NCBI RefSeq assembly: GCF_001983935.1
Contig: NZ_CP017641.1
Location: 3,906,001 to 3,970,000 of the forward strand
Length of the DNA: 64,000 nucleotides
Direction of reading: 5' to 3'
From: Fuerstiella marisgermanici
Lineage (GTDB): Bacteria > Planctomycetota > Planctomycetia > Planctomycetales > Planctomycetaceae
Made by a program: the position numbers and the translations under genes. Shown in pieces: positions 37,643 through 47,091 of this stretch; position 1 is the first letter of the stretch; each line of letters starts with the position of its first letter. The notes under the pieces are model-generated. The model was not told the origin of the DNA and searched no databases. It worked only from the letters and a program-made list of their open reading frames with translations.

Positions 37643-37933
37643 TCACGTCGCTGAGTCAATCGAGACCTGCGCTTTTAACACCAGCCTAATCGCTATCCAT
37701 GGCATGAAAAAGAACGTCAGCACACAGAGCTTCAGCAATCCCATTCTACAGTAGAAAATCACATCGAGTTCATGATTGCTCGGTCCAAACATTGGGCCGT
37801 GGAGCTTGTAGATCATTTCCGGCATCAGTTGAGTGACGCCAAGCCAAATGAACAGCAATACGAAGCCGCAGATCCAGCAGCGAAGCAGAATGCTGGCGAT
37901 TGTGCTCAGCATATCTCTTTTTTGATCTGTCAT
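37643..37933 (-). CDS. small membrane protein
   Basis: 96 aa from MTDQKRDMLSTI, with two hydrophobic segments (ICGFVLLFIWLGVTQL and LKLCVLTFFFMPWIAI). No domain is recognised. An upstream start would extend it to 38059 without improving the hydrophobic pattern. It lies 24 bp before the acetyltransferase start and may be cotranscribed. Confidence 0.6.
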   Translation of the reverse strand: MTDQKRDMLSTIASILLRCWICGFVLLFIWLGVTQLMPEMIYKLHGPMFGPSNHELDVIFYCRMGLLKLCVLTFFFMPWIAIRLVLKAQVSIDSAT

Positions 37934-38064
37934 TATCGACTCCCGGACACGTTGCTTCACGTTTTCGGCGTATTCAATTCCAACCATGCCGCCGCCGATG
38001 CCGCTTTGGCATTTCCTGTCGCCGTGGATGCTATCGTCTGCTGTGCGGCCATCGACCATAATGG

Positions 38065-39327
38065 CTATTCCGCCGTAGAGTGCCTTCGAATCGATTCCAG
38101 CATAGCTGAATACGCTGACAACTTGTGATCAGTGCCGCTTGGAATGACGCCTTGAACCATCGGGTTGCCGTTTTGGTCGAATCTGGGCCCTTGCGGAACT
38201 CCAATCCGCTCAATGTACAGTTCGAGGTCAGCATCGCTCATCGGCTCAACGTAACCAGATTCAGCCTCCAGTTGAGGTTCGCTTGCCACGTTTTCATTGT
38301 TGCCAACCAGCATGATGCGACGAGATCGAACAATTTCATCATCCGTCCAACGAACCATGTGTCCAAAGTGCAGGTATGGGTCGATGAGGCGGGGCACCGG
38401 GTCCATATCATTAACGAAGAAGACGTATTTGCCTGCAAGGCGTGGCTCCAAGAACGCAAGCATTTCTCCCTCAACGACCTTTGGCTGTCCGAACGTCATG
38501 ACGCCAGCAATCGGGTACTCGTCTTTCACAACCAATTGGAAAGCGCACACTATCGCAAGACCGCCACCAAGACTATGCCCGGTGATCCAGACCCGTTTCG
38601 TTTCGTAGCGTTCAAGGAGGGAAATCACTTGTGAGTGCATAGGCTTGTATCCCTTCACGAATCCACCGTGCATCGCTCCCTGTTGTTCTTCGGATTCCAA
38701 GAAACGCAGATCTTGAAGGATGTCGTATTCGTGACTTTCCGTCCCTCTCAATACCACAATCGAATCATCACCGGCATCAACGACATACCCTTGCATCGAA
38801 CCTGCATTGATCGATTCGGAGTCGAATCCGAGTTTGGCGATCTGTTCTCTCGCCTCAACAGGAGGGGCGTATGCAATCTCGCAGAGATCCAGCATAAGCT
38901 TTGATACCGACCAGTGGCAGTTTGGGTCCTTGCTCGACCAATCCATGGCGAGTATTTCAAGTGGCGTTTTCTCTTCCGCATGAGTTGGTCCCAAACCGCC
39001 TCCCTCTCCGATCTCGGTTCCGCTGTCGGTCGGACTCTGGAACAGCCTCAGAGCGATCGTAAGCAACGCAGCGGCAGTTGCAAGAGAGCCAAAAACACGT
39101 GCCGTTTTCGAAGCGATTGGGTTGAGAAATCTCAGCGCTGACACGACAACGAAAGCGATTCCGAAACATGCGATGTAGGGTGCCATTCGACTCAGCCAGC
39201 ATCCGGCAACCAACAAAACGAATGCTAATCCGAGGCGCAGATAGGTGGTCTTGGGAGTTGAGGCGACCGTCGAAGCAAGACAGACGCCGAAACCAGCCAC
39301 CACGCAAAGTATGCCAACTGTGCCCAT
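38065..39327 (-). CDS. membrane-anchored class 3 lipase
   Basis: 420 aa. The N-terminal 110 residues hold several hydrophobic segments (MGTVGILCVVAGFGVCLA and following). The C-terminal region is a fungal-type class 3 lipase: SIVVLRGTESH, VWITGHSLGGGLAIV with the Ser nucleophile, TFGQPKV, and DPVPRLIDPYLHFGH supplying Asp and His. It probably hydrolyses acyl esters at or near the membrane. ATG 39325-39327 places the first membrane segment at the N-terminus. Confidence 0.85.
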   Translation of the reverse strand: MGTVGILCVVAGFGVCLASTVASTPKTTYLRLGLAFVLLVAGCWLSRMAPYIACFGIAFVVVSALRFLNPIASKTARVFGSLATAAALLTIALRLFQSPTDSGTEIGEGGGLGPTHAEEKTPLEILAMDWSSKDPNCHWSVSKLMLDLCEIAYAPPVEAREQIAKLGFDSESINAGSMQGYVVDAGDDSIVVLRGTESHEYDILQDLRFLESEEQQGAMHGGFVKGYKPMHSQVISLLERYETKRVWITGHSLGGGLAIVCAFQLVVKDEYPIAGVMTFGQPKVVEGEMLAFLEPRLAGKYVFFVNDMDPVPRLIDPYLHFGHMVRWTDDEIVRSRRIMLVGNNENVASEPQLEAESGYVEPMSDADLELYIERIGVPQGPRFDQNGNPMVQGVIPSGTDHKLSAYSAMLESIRRHSTAE

Positions 39328-39429
39328 TGTTAGACTGCCCCTATCAGATAACAGAAATGTCGAATCCACATCTGATCGTATCAAAAACTAACGGAACTGC
39401 GTGGGCTGATAAGCCCGTATGAAGGTCTC

Positions 39430-39966
39430 TCACGAGATTCGTGAGGCAGTGCTTCGCAATTTCAAGACCACTTCCTCGCATTCCACGTATCTCTCTGTGG
39501 CTGGCGACGACTCTCGCCGAATTTCTCGAAATCCACACTTCTCGAGCACTCGAATTGAAGCGACATTACTCACTGCAACACGAGCATGAAGAGGGCGAAT
39601 CGGAACTTCCAATAACAGCAGATTCAAGGCTTGAGTCGCAACTCCTCGTCCCCAGAACTCTTTGCCAATCCAATAGCCGATTGAATCAACACCATCACAT
39701 TTGAAGCAAGAAATACATCCGGCGAGAATATCTCCCGCTTCAATCGCCCTGACGATCACACTTGAATCACAAAGGATTCCCTCCCAATGTTCGTCGAACG
39801 CTTCTCCACTTCGGGGATGAGTAAGTGCCAACTGATTTGCTTCTGGGTCGAGTTGAAACTCGTAGAGAAGCGGAAGGTCGTTGGGTTCAATGTTCCGTAG
39901 CCGAATGTTCGCCGTTACGTCACTGCTTGTCGCCGAAGAGAAGCTCTTGTTGTCCGTAGAATTCAT
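39430..39966 (-). CDS. GNAT-family N-acetyltransferase (RimJ/RimL-like)
   Basis: 178 aa. The pattern IRLRNIEPNDLPLLYEFQLD-type start, GYWIGKEFWGRGVATQAL with the acetyl-CoA-binding RGxA/G loop, and ASIRVLEKCGFR (with ASIRVLEK after ARVAVSN) is that of ribosomal-protein and amino-acid acetyltransferases. The start ATG overlaps the stop of the upstream pseudogene (ATGA). Substrate unknown. Confidence 0.88.
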   Translation of the reverse strand: MNSTDNKSFSSATSSDVTANIRLRNIEPNDLPLLYEFQLDPEANQLALTHPRSGEAFDEHWEGILCDSSVIVRAIEAGDILAGCISCFKCDGVDSIGYWIGKEFWGRGVATQALNLLLLEVPIRPLHARVAVSNVASIRVLEKCGFREIRRESSPATERYVECEEVVLKLRSTASRIS

Positions 39967-40325
39967 GACTTACTCTTCTTTGCCGCAAATCCCGACTCGT
40001 CACCCTGAAAGAACATGATCATCCCGCTGAGTTCTCCGCCTTCCAGCATCGCCCAGCCACGCCCTGATGTCTGCTCCATTTCATCGAAGCCTTGGAAGCT
40101 AAATTAAACGGCAGGCTTGTCGTCACGTTCCGTTTCTTGCCAGTCGATATCGCACCTGACGTTGCCGAAGTGGAATTCGCCGAGACCGTTCTTCTTGAAT
40201 TCGATGAAGCCCGGCACTTCGGCGTCAACGAAGTCCTGATCCCACAACTCCATTGATGTGATTCGGTAGCGGCCTACGAACTGCGACTTTTTTATTGCTG
40301 AATTTTCGTTTGGAATCGTTGACAC
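39963..40325 (-). pseudogene. hypothetical gene with in-frame ochre stop
   Basis: GTG 40325 starts MSTIPNENSAIKKSQFVGRY..., with YRITSMELWDQDFVDAEVPG, and reaches PAV followed by TAA (40104-40106). The same frame continues FSFQGFDEMEQTSGRGWAML to TGA 39963, overlapping the GNAT start. The two halves together match the size and layout of a small planctomycete family (about 120 aa) that I know only as hypothetical. A single base change in a GAA codon would explain the stop. Confidence 0.65.
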
Positions 40326-40513
40326 CGACTTCGCACAAGGGCGGAAAGATCACGTATGTGGGTGCAGTTCGCAATGGGTGCAGTTCGCAATGAGATACGG
40401 ATTGGCAAGCTAGAGTGGATTGTCAATTTCCCGGACATCGGCCTTTTTGAAACAATGAAGTCCACCGAATTCAGAATCCTGTCTCCAAATCGGAACATCG
40501 AGTTCCTAGTATT

Positions 40514-43291
40514 TCATTTGCGTCTACGCTTCTGTCTGTTTTTTGACTTTCTTTCGACATGGCGTCTTCGCTTTGGGTCTGTGAGATTTCGGATTCGATT
40601 CTCATAGTGCTCAATTGTCTTTTTCCTCTTTTCCTCCCAATCTGCTTCTTCTTTCTTGAGTTTTGTGTCCAAAGCTTCCTTCCGCTCTAACGCTCGTTTG
40701 AGTTCCCTTCTTAGTTGAGTCTTCTCGCTAGTCTGCTCTCGCCAGAACATCTGAGACACGAACAGTGGCTTCGCCAAGTCTGACACAGACTGGAATTCTT
40801 CATCCAATTCTTCGACTGACCTCTTCGCTTCTCCTTCGACGGCAGAAATGAAGGAAGCTTTTTCTCTTTGATAAGACAGTCTACTGGTGCTGATTAACGG
40901 CTCAAAATACGAGCGAAATGCGTCTTCATCAATAAGTGAGATACCCAATTCAGAGTATTCGGTCGCCATCGCCTCAACAATGGTAGCGTCATCTTTACTG
41001 TCGGGGCACAGCAACGACAGATGACGAAAAAGCATCTCTGGCTTCCAAGTGAGTACGCCATATTCACCTCCGTACATCTGATCGAGAAGTTGACTGCTGC
41101 TGACAAAATACGCTGGGGCAAGACCTTCGAAATCACTGACCTTGCCTCCTCGTTCCTCTGCAAGTAGGCACAGCACCTCAGCCTCGACGAATGCTTGCTT
41201 TTCGCCACCTCGACCTGTGCCCCTTCGAGCACGTTCTTCCTCGATTTTCTTAGCGACTTCCGATATGGACAACTCGGCGTCATCAGATACGTCGTCCTCA
41301 ACACTTACAATCTCCACACCGACTTCCTGAACACGCTTCACGGCTTTATCAAGCGTGTCGAGGGAGAGGAAACGACGATATTCGCTAAACCGACGCAGCG
41401 TTTGTTTTCGTGAAAGTCCAACAAATCCCTCTATGTAGGGATTTTGCCGGTAAGTTGCGCCATTGAAGACTTGGAGCATGAATTCCATTTCCTCTTCAGC
41501 AGTTAATCCTTCGCACATGTCCGTCGCCCAGCTAAGACCTTTGAGCGACTCCTCTATTAAAGCCTCTGTTGTCGTCAGAGTTATCCCAAGCTGTTTGGAC
41601 TTGTTGCAGATTTCCTGAGACAATCTGCTGATCGGTGACCCTACTGCAAACAAATAGATCAGCACGTTCGAGTCGAGCAGCCAACTTGACTGACTAAGCA
41701 GGTCTGTTCGGGGTTGTGACGCAAACTGCGCTGAACCGAAGATGTGTACTGCAAAGAACCCCTGAGAAAGGCGGGCCAAGAATGATCGCTGGGCTTCCGT
41801 GGGCTTGGTAAACAGATCTATTGCGAAATCGACAACGGTTTGACGGGCTTCGAAAGACTCAATCCAACTCATGGAACGAGTAATGGCCTCAAACAACTCG
41901 GCCATGTCGACTGGTTCAAAAGCCTGATCTCTGAAAATGAATGATGCTGCGGCAACTCCTCGTCGTCGGAAGACATCTGCAATAGATGAAACAAGTGAAG
42001 TTTTCACTCGACTGACGTCTTCGGTCGAAAAACCGTTTGCTGTCAGATGTGCAATTAGCGTGCTGACAACCTCCTCATCTTGCAGCTTCGCTTGTATTTT
42101 TGTGTTGCCCAATTCCGATTTGCCATCGTCGGTCAGCTTCCACGACTCTCCATCGAGCGAAAGCAATCCGCTCTCGGACAAAGATTCAAGTATCTCTGGA
42201 AGTGCAGATGCCGTGGTGGGTAGCGCCTGAAGCGTATTTGGAATCAGCTTCTTGCGAATTTCTTCTTCGTCGCAACCTGTGGGGGAACGATCCAAGGTGC
42301 GGAGGATCTGAGGACGAATAAGACGCCGCAAGATCGTTGCGTCGGTTGATTTGTCATAAAGAGAATTTGAGAAAAGCAGCGAACTGGCAAAGTCAATTTC
42401 GTCTTCCGTAATTGGGTCAAGGGGGAGGTGTGCAATCTGGCGACGAGGGATTACAAACCGTTCTATGCCCTTCAAGAGTGTCTGCAATTCCCTGTGGTTT
42501 CTGTTTCCGCTGTACGGGATGATGTGTATGTTGTACTTGCTCAAGTATTCGTCAATGTCCTCTTTTTGGACATCTGCTGCGATCATGAAAATTGTTCTCT
42601 TCGAAGGAGCAATCTTTTTAGCGGACTCCAATATCGTCTGGATGTCCGGGTCTCGCATACTGTGGCCGACAATAAGAATGGGAAATGTTCGAAACAGCGA
42701 GACCAGTGTTTCCCGAAAATATCTGTGCGAGTCTTCGGTTTTGAAACACTGATAGTCGTCATCTGTCAAAACTACAGAATCGCCGTCGTCGAGCGTTCCA
42801 TGTAGGTGGACGATCTGTTTTGTCATTCCAACGGATAGTTGAGTCAATTCGGGCTTCGAGTTCGATAGCACCGAACAGAATTCTGTATCAAATTCAAGAT
42901 GGCGAATGATCTCCGAATCCCAATTTGTCGTGAGGTAGAACTTTAAGGGCCACGAAGTCAGACACGAGTACGCACTCCCTTTCTGCGACGACCCCCTGAG
43001 CAACGCTTCATGACCGTCGAGTCGCTTCTGTATGTGTGTCAGGATTACATTACGGTCAAGCAACGTTTCTGCGTACTTGAATATCTTTGGGTAATCGTCT
43101 TTCTCAAAAAGTCGGGCGAATAAGTCTTCCTCGAATTTATCTCCCGAAGCTTCTTTGGCGAGAGCCACAGTCTCTTCAGCGAGCGTCTTCCACGACGGAA
43201 ATCTCAGTTCATTGGAGGGGCCGGAGCCAATGACTGCAATGCACTGTCCCGAATTCAAGGCAGCGATGAGTTCTTTGGGTATTTGCCGCAT
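40514..43291 (-). CDS. SIR2-domain effector-like protein with PIN-like region
   Basis: 925 aa from ATG 43289-43291, which has AAGGA seven bases upstream. The N-terminus is a SIR2-family NAD-binding domain: CIAVIGSGPSNEL, LTTNWDSEI, IVHLHGTLDD with the catalytic His, and LIVGHSMRDPD. In bacterial defence such domains deplete NAD. The central region has WLLDSNVLIYLFAVGSP, an opening typical of PIN-like nucleases. The last 100 residues are a charged coiled coil with Lys/Arg-rich end. It is the third gene of an operon after XRE and ImmA/IrrE genes. Defence role is inferred from domains and context. Confidence 0.85.
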   Translation of the reverse strand: MRQIPKELIAALNSGQCIAVIGSGPSNELRFPSWKTLAEETVALAKEASGDKFEEDLFARLFEKDDYPKIFKYAETLLDRNVILTHIQKRLDGHEALLRGSSQKGSAYSCLTSWPLKFYLTTNWDSEIIRHLEFDTEFCSVLSNSKPELTQLSVGMTKQIVHLHGTLDDGDSVVLTDDDYQCFKTEDSHRYFRETLVSLFRTFPILIVGHSMRDPDIQTILESAKKIAPSKRTIFMIAADVQKEDIDEYLSKYNIHIIPYSGNRNHRELQTLLKGIERFVIPRRQIAHLPLDPITEDEIDFASSLLFSNSLYDKSTDATILRRLIRPQILRTLDRSPTGCDEEEIRKKLIPNTLQALPTTASALPEILESLSESGLLSLDGESWKLTDDGKSELGNTKIQAKLQDEEVVSTLIAHLTANGFSTEDVSRVKTSLVSSIADVFRRRGVAAASFIFRDQAFEPVDMAELFEAITRSMSWIESFEARQTVVDFAIDLFTKPTEAQRSFLARLSQGFFAVHIFGSAQFASQPRTDLLSQSSWLLDSNVLIYLFAVGSPISRLSQEICNKSKQLGITLTTTEALIEESLKGLSWATDMCEGLTAEEEMEFMLQVFNGATYRQNPYIEGFVGLSRKQTLRRFSEYRRFLSLDTLDKAVKRVQEVGVEIVSVEDDVSDDAELSISEVAKKIEEERARRGTGRGGEKQAFVEAEVLCLLAEERGGKVSDFEGLAPAYFVSSSQLLDQMYGGEYGVLTWKPEMLFRHLSLLCPDSKDDATIVEAMATEYSELGISLIDEDAFRSYFEPLISTSRLSYQREKASFISAVEGEAKRSVEELDEEFQSVSDLAKPLFVSQMFWREQTSEKTQLRRELKRALERKEALDTKLKKEEADWEEKRKKTIEHYENRIRNLTDPKRRRHVERKSKNRQKRRRK

Positions 43292-43317
43292 GGCATGATC
43301 CTTGAAATGGGATTCTT

Positions 43318-44325
43318 CTATTCGCACTCGACTGGCTGGATTGTTGCCATCACCGTTCCATTGACATTTCGTGCCTGAATGAACACTTCACAGTCCATCA
43401 GGTAGCCGCCTTTTGAGAAGGTCCATGTGCTCAAATTTTCCTCTCCTGTCGCATCCGTGAGGTCTTCCTGAAATGCCATGTGAATGACCGATGATTCCGG
43501 TACACGCATGTTCCATCGGGCTGTCAGGTTCATCTCGCTTGCGGCGTCGTTCGGCACAGCCCGCTGTATACGCAACTTCTTCTTCGGTTTGTCGTCATCG
43601 AACATCGTCATCTGGCTCAATCCCCGACGCTCACCGACCGAATATTCCATGCTTGCTTCGGTGTAGAGCAGTGGCGTAGCGAGTCGCCGGTGACAGGCAT
43701 ACAGCGTCGATTGAAAACTCGCATGGGGGCAGAACTCTTGACGAATCGCTTCGACAATGTCGAAAGTTAATCGATCCCCTGCGGAGACATGCTCGCCAAA
43801 CAGAGGCGTGAAGATCGAATCGTAGAAGCCAACGTGACCGGCAATTTGATCCATGAGCCTTTCCAACGGTTCATCGCTGGAGCGGAACACTTGCCGCTCG
43901 CAATCGGGCTCGACCAAGAGATGAGCAATTTCGTGCCAGCGTGTAAAGAAACGCCTTGCAGCCTTATCTCCACGGCAGTCAATCACGGCAATGTGGGCGC
44001 CATCTTTCAGCAGGACCATTGTACCGAATGTGTCGGGCGTGAGATCGTTTTCGACGATGTGTGCGAATACGATCTCGCCCTTTTGCACGTACCGACGTTT
44101 CAGGTCAGCCAGATCGTCGTCATCGTGAACTTCTTCAAAAACAACGTTCAGTTTTTTCGCAACAACAGCCTCAAGTACGCTAACCGATGTCACGCCCCCA
44201 GCTTCTTGAACCCACGTGTCTATCTGGGCTTGGCAAAAATTGACAATCGCTGCGACCGGAGAACCAGTTAGCCCCAATTCTTCAGCGAGATCAACAACGT
44301 CTTGTTCCTGATCCAATATGCTCAT
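43318..44325 (-). CDS. ImmA/IrrE-family metallopeptidase
   Basis: 335 aa. The motif RWHEIAHLL carries the zinc-binding HExxH, set in the context AHIAVIDCR...FFTRWHEIAHLL typical of the family. In ICEs and phages such peptidases cleave a partner XRE repressor, which fits the XRE gene directly upstream with a 4-bp overlap. The C-terminal 130 residues are extra and unrecognised. Stop at 43318; the SIR2 gene begins 27 bp later. Confidence 0.9.
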   Translation of the reverse strand: MSILDQEQDVVDLAEELGLTGSPVAAIVNFCQAQIDTWVQEAGGVTSVSVLEAVVAKKLNVVFEEVHDDDDLADLKRRYVQKGEIVFAHIVENDLTPDTFGTMVLLKDGAHIAVIDCRGDKAARRFFTRWHEIAHLLVEPDCERQVFRSSDEPLERLMDQIAGHVGFYDSIFTPLFGEHVSAGDRLTFDIVEAIRQEFCPHASFQSTLYACHRRLATPLLYTEASMEYSVGERRGLSQMTMFDDDKPKKKLRIQRAVPNDAASEMNLTARWNMRVPESSVIHMAFQEDLTDATGEENLSTWTFSKGGYLMDCEVFIQARNVNGTVMATIQPVECE

Positions 44326-44738
44326 AGGAATTCCTTCACCGCCTCATAGAACTTCTGCCAATCGACCTTGTCCAGATGGCCTTTCTTTGTACTGCTTCGG
44401 TGCGCAATGATCTGATTTTGCATCTCTAGAAGAGCGATCGCTTGTCGAAAACTGATCCCTTCGTCGCCTGCAAACTCGGCCAGAGCTTTCGGTATCTGGA
44501 CCTCTTTCTCTGGTTCTCTAGTCGCTTTCTTCTTGGCGTCTTTGCCCGTCATCAAGTAGTCCAGCGACAAACTCAGCGCACGGGCGATATCGAGGAGCTT
44601 GTCTGCTCCTACATTGCGTTTGCCGTTCTCGAGGTCTGACAGGAAACTCTTGCTGATGTTGGCTTTGGTCGCCAAATCATCTTGAGTCCAATCAAGCTCG
44701 TCACGTCGTTCTTTAATGCGTTCACCGACTGTTGCCAT
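44322..44738 (-). CDS. XRE-family HTH regulator
   Basis: 138 aa. Residues 5-65 (GERIKERRDELDWTQDDLATKANISKSFLSDLENGKRN split across the fold) are a textbook lambda-repressor HTH. A Lys/Glu linker and a C-terminal segment probably contacting the ImmA/IrrE peptidase follow. It is divergent from the cyclase gene at 44940 across 201 bp, so one control region may serve both the SIR2 operon and the Pycsar operon. Confidence 0.92.
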   Translation of the reverse strand: MATVGERIKERRDELDWTQDDLATKANISKSFLSDLENGKRNVGADKLLDIARALSLSLDYLMTGKDAKKKATREPEKEVQIPKALAEFAGDEGISFRQAIALLEMQNQIIAHRSSTKKGHLDKVDWQKFYEAVKEFL

Positions 44739-44939
44739 GGCGGCACAACCTTTTTCTGCAACTGCATAAACGTAAATCCACGAGCATGCTACGGTTTTGC
44801 CGTGTCCGCTTCAACCAGAGATCCCGATTCGCCAGCTCCTTGACATCTTGCATAGCGAACACATAGCATGTAGCGATATTCGTGATTGCGGCGAGTTTGC
44901 CGCTTCAGTGTTTCTTTGGTATGCCACGGAGAAATCGAG

Positions 44940-46505
44940 ATGGCTTGGAACGAAAAACGCTCGAAAGAGCGAGTTAAGAAGAACGACTTCAGCGATCTGG
45001 ACCTGAACGTTAAGGACTTAGCCCGGTCAATGGACTTCACGAAACTCGGAAAAAAGGACGTTCGACGGGCTGAGGGCGTTCACCTGTATGTGGACGTACC
45101 TAATTTCCACCGGGCAGTGGACGATGCTGGTAACGACAAGCAGAAACAGCGAAAGCTCGTCCGAGCGTCCAGCGTACTTCGGCGAATCCAAGGGAGCTTG
45201 ATGAGCGATGACGACGTTGGTGACATTCAGCGACAAACCGTTAGAGCACATGGTTTGGTGTTCAAACCGTACAACGGGAAAGATGAGCCAAAAGACGCTG
45301 AGCGAGCGAAGCAAGCTGTTATTCACGCTATCACCCAGAACACATACGTGTTGGACGTGTTCAATAGTGTCTTTAGCGACGTTCGAGACTTCAGTAGCGC
45401 TGCTGGGCTCGCCAGCGGAACGAGCTACGTTTGCAACATCGGCAAGAATGGGAAACGAGAACTCATTTCGCTTGGCACTTGCGCCAACCTTTCAGCAAAG
45501 ATCATCGGCGGTAGGGATTCGATCACCATCACCGCCGAGATGTATGACGTGCTGCCGAAATGCCTTCAAGATGAATTTGTGAAGGACAAAGAGGTCTCTG
45601 ATGTGCAAACCTATCGTGCAACAGGGATTCGCTGGGGTCGCAACAGCGACTTGGCAGATGAGCTTGGGGTTGATTGGGACGAGGGGAAGTGGAAGAAGGA
45701 AACCAAGAAGCATCGAGACAATCTTCCGCTCGACAAGATCACGATTTCCGAAGCAACAACACTGATTGATTTAACAAAGCTGACGGAGCGGAACTGCAAG
45801 CGGACAGAAGCAGTAACGTTCTATGCTGACCTCGATGGTTTCACTCGCTATGTGCAAGAGGCTGAGACAGACGAAAAAGTCATCAGCCTCATCCGCCAGT
45901 TCCACATGATCCGGTCAGAGTTCCACTCCGTAGTGGAATCTGACTACGACGGACTCCCGTTGCAGCATCGTGGTGATTGCATCCTTGGCATCATGCACCT
46001 GCCCTCCGGTGCAGGGAAACACAAAGGACGCTGCAATGATGCAGTGGATATGGCCATCGGCCTCCAGTCATCAATGGAGCACGTCTTAAACGATCATCTG
46101 ACAGATCGTGAGGAGATCCATGTTGCCATTGGCATGGACGTGGGAAAGGTGATTGTGTCAAGGCTTGGCAAGCAAGGTGAACGGATCACGATCTGTTTCG
46201 GCCCAGAAGTTACTGAGGCTGAGCGACTTCAAGTAATTTCCAAAGCAGAGCAAATTCGCATAGCAAGTGACATTTTTGACGAACTAGACGACGAAGATGT
46301 CACCGAGGAATTTACTAAACGTGGATCGGCATTCGTTGCCACCAATTTGACTCGCCCCAAACTCGACGAGAAGAAGGAAGAGAAAGCAGCGGAGGCTGGA
46401 AGCCTTGGTGCGTGCGTGAACGAAGGGCTTGTCCGAGTGACAACAAAGGCGACCGCCCCAGCGGCTCGACCATGGCACGACAGCAAGCCTTGGAGGTCGG
46501 AGTAA
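44940..46505 (+). CDS. pycC: Pycsar-type nucleotide cyclase with two cyclase domains
   Basis: 521 aa. The C-terminal half is a class III nucleotidyl cyclase: VTFYADLDGFTRYV and HRGDCILG supply the metal-binding Asp residues, and IGMDVGKVIVSRLGKQGERITICFG the dimer region. The N-terminal half repeats this plan (GVHLYVDVPNFHRAV; GLASGTSYVCNIGKNGKREL) but lacks the second Asp, so it is probably a degenerate partner. The downstream cNMP-binding/TIR gene identifies the pair as Pycsar, in which phage infection triggers cCMP or cUMP synthesis. Which nucleotide is made cannot be read here. ATG 44940 follows GGAG and gives the best start. Confidence 0.85.
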   Translation: MAWNEKRSKERVKKNDFSDLDLNVKDLARSMDFTKLGKKDVRRAEGVHLYVDVPNFHRAVDDAGNDKQKQRKLVRASSVLRRIQGSLMSDDDVGDIQRQTVRAHGLVFKPYNGKDEPKDAERAKQAVIHAITQNTYVLDVFNSVFSDVRDFSSAAGLASGTSYVCNIGKNGKRELISLGTCANLSAKIIGGRDSITITAEMYDVLPKCLQDEFVKDKEVSDVQTYRATGIRWGRNSDLADELGVDWDEGKWKKETKKHRDNLPLDKITISEATTLIDLTKLTERNCKRTEAVTFYADLDGFTRYVQEAETDEKVISLIRQFHMIRSEFHSVVESDYDGLPLQHRGDCILGIMHLPSGAGKHKGRCNDAVDMAIGLQSSMEHVLNDHLTDREEIHVAIGMDVGKVIVSRLGKQGERITICFGPEVTEAERLQVISKAEQIRIASDIFDELDDEDVTEEFTKRGSAFVATNLTRPKLDEKKEEKAAEAGSLGACVNEGLVRVTTKATAPAARPWHDSKPWRSE

Positions 46506-46509
46506 GCCA

Positions 46510-47091
46510 ATGTGTTGGCACAAGGCCAATCCTGACCGATGGAATCAGGAACAAGCAATCGCATCGCAACTGCTTGACAATTTTGAAGCCGAAATCACCT
46601 CAAGCGAAACGGCGATCATCCGGGGCTCGTTTGATGTCTGCTCCGAGAACGGGCACCTCTACGAGTCGGTGAAGTTGCGCATCGAGTATCCAGCTGCGTT
46701 TCCACTCAGGAACCAACCGCCCTCGGTCTATCTGGAGAGCCATCGGGATCGTTGGAAGAACTCTGGAGATAGCCACATCGAAGGCGATTGGCGGCTTTGC
46801 CTGTTCGTTCCCGGCGAATCAGGAATCGAATTTGCTGATGCTTCATCGCTCAATGATTTGTTTGCGGTCATTCAGACATTCCTGTTCAAGCAACACATCT
46901 TTCAGAAGCGATTGGCGAAGTCATTCCTGACGGGTGAAGGTGCCAAGTGGCTGGGCGAAGACCGCTCGCATGGTGAAGAGGGAATTCGAGAAGCGATTCG
47001 GGCAAAGGGTGGCGTCGGCAGAAACGAATCGTGCCCCTGCGGTAGCGGAAAGAAGTACAAGCATTGTCACTTACGAAAGTTCCAACGTTGA
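46510..47091 (+). CDS. E2-like (UBC-fold) protein with SEC-C zinc motif
   Basis: 193 aa. Residues 30-125 read like an E2 ubiquitin-conjugating fold: YESVKLRIEYPAAFPLRNQPPSVY, then HIEGDWRLCLFVPG, with Cys97 at the place of the E2 catalytic Cys. A C-terminal SEC-C motif (NESCPCGSGKKYKHCH) would bind zinc. The gene lies 4 bp after the cyclase and 24 bp before the effector. Prokaryotic E2-like proteins occur in CBASS and other defence operons. No E1 or deubiquitinase gene is seen nearby, so a conjugation role is open. Confidence 0.75.
   Translation: MCWHKANPDRWNQEQAIASQLLDNFEAEITSSETAIIRGSFDVCSENGHLYESVKLRIEYPAAFPLRNQPPSVYLESHRDRWKNSGDSHIEGDWRLCLFVPGESGIEFADASSLNDLFAVIQTFLFKQHIFQKRLAKSFLTGEGAKWLGEDRSHGEEGIREAIRAKGGVGRNESCPCGSGKKYKHCHLRKFQR

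Noticed and set aside
40359-40392. 16-base tandem duplication (GGGTGCAGTTCGCAAT)
   Set aside because: Only two copies in an intergenic region, with no sign of function.
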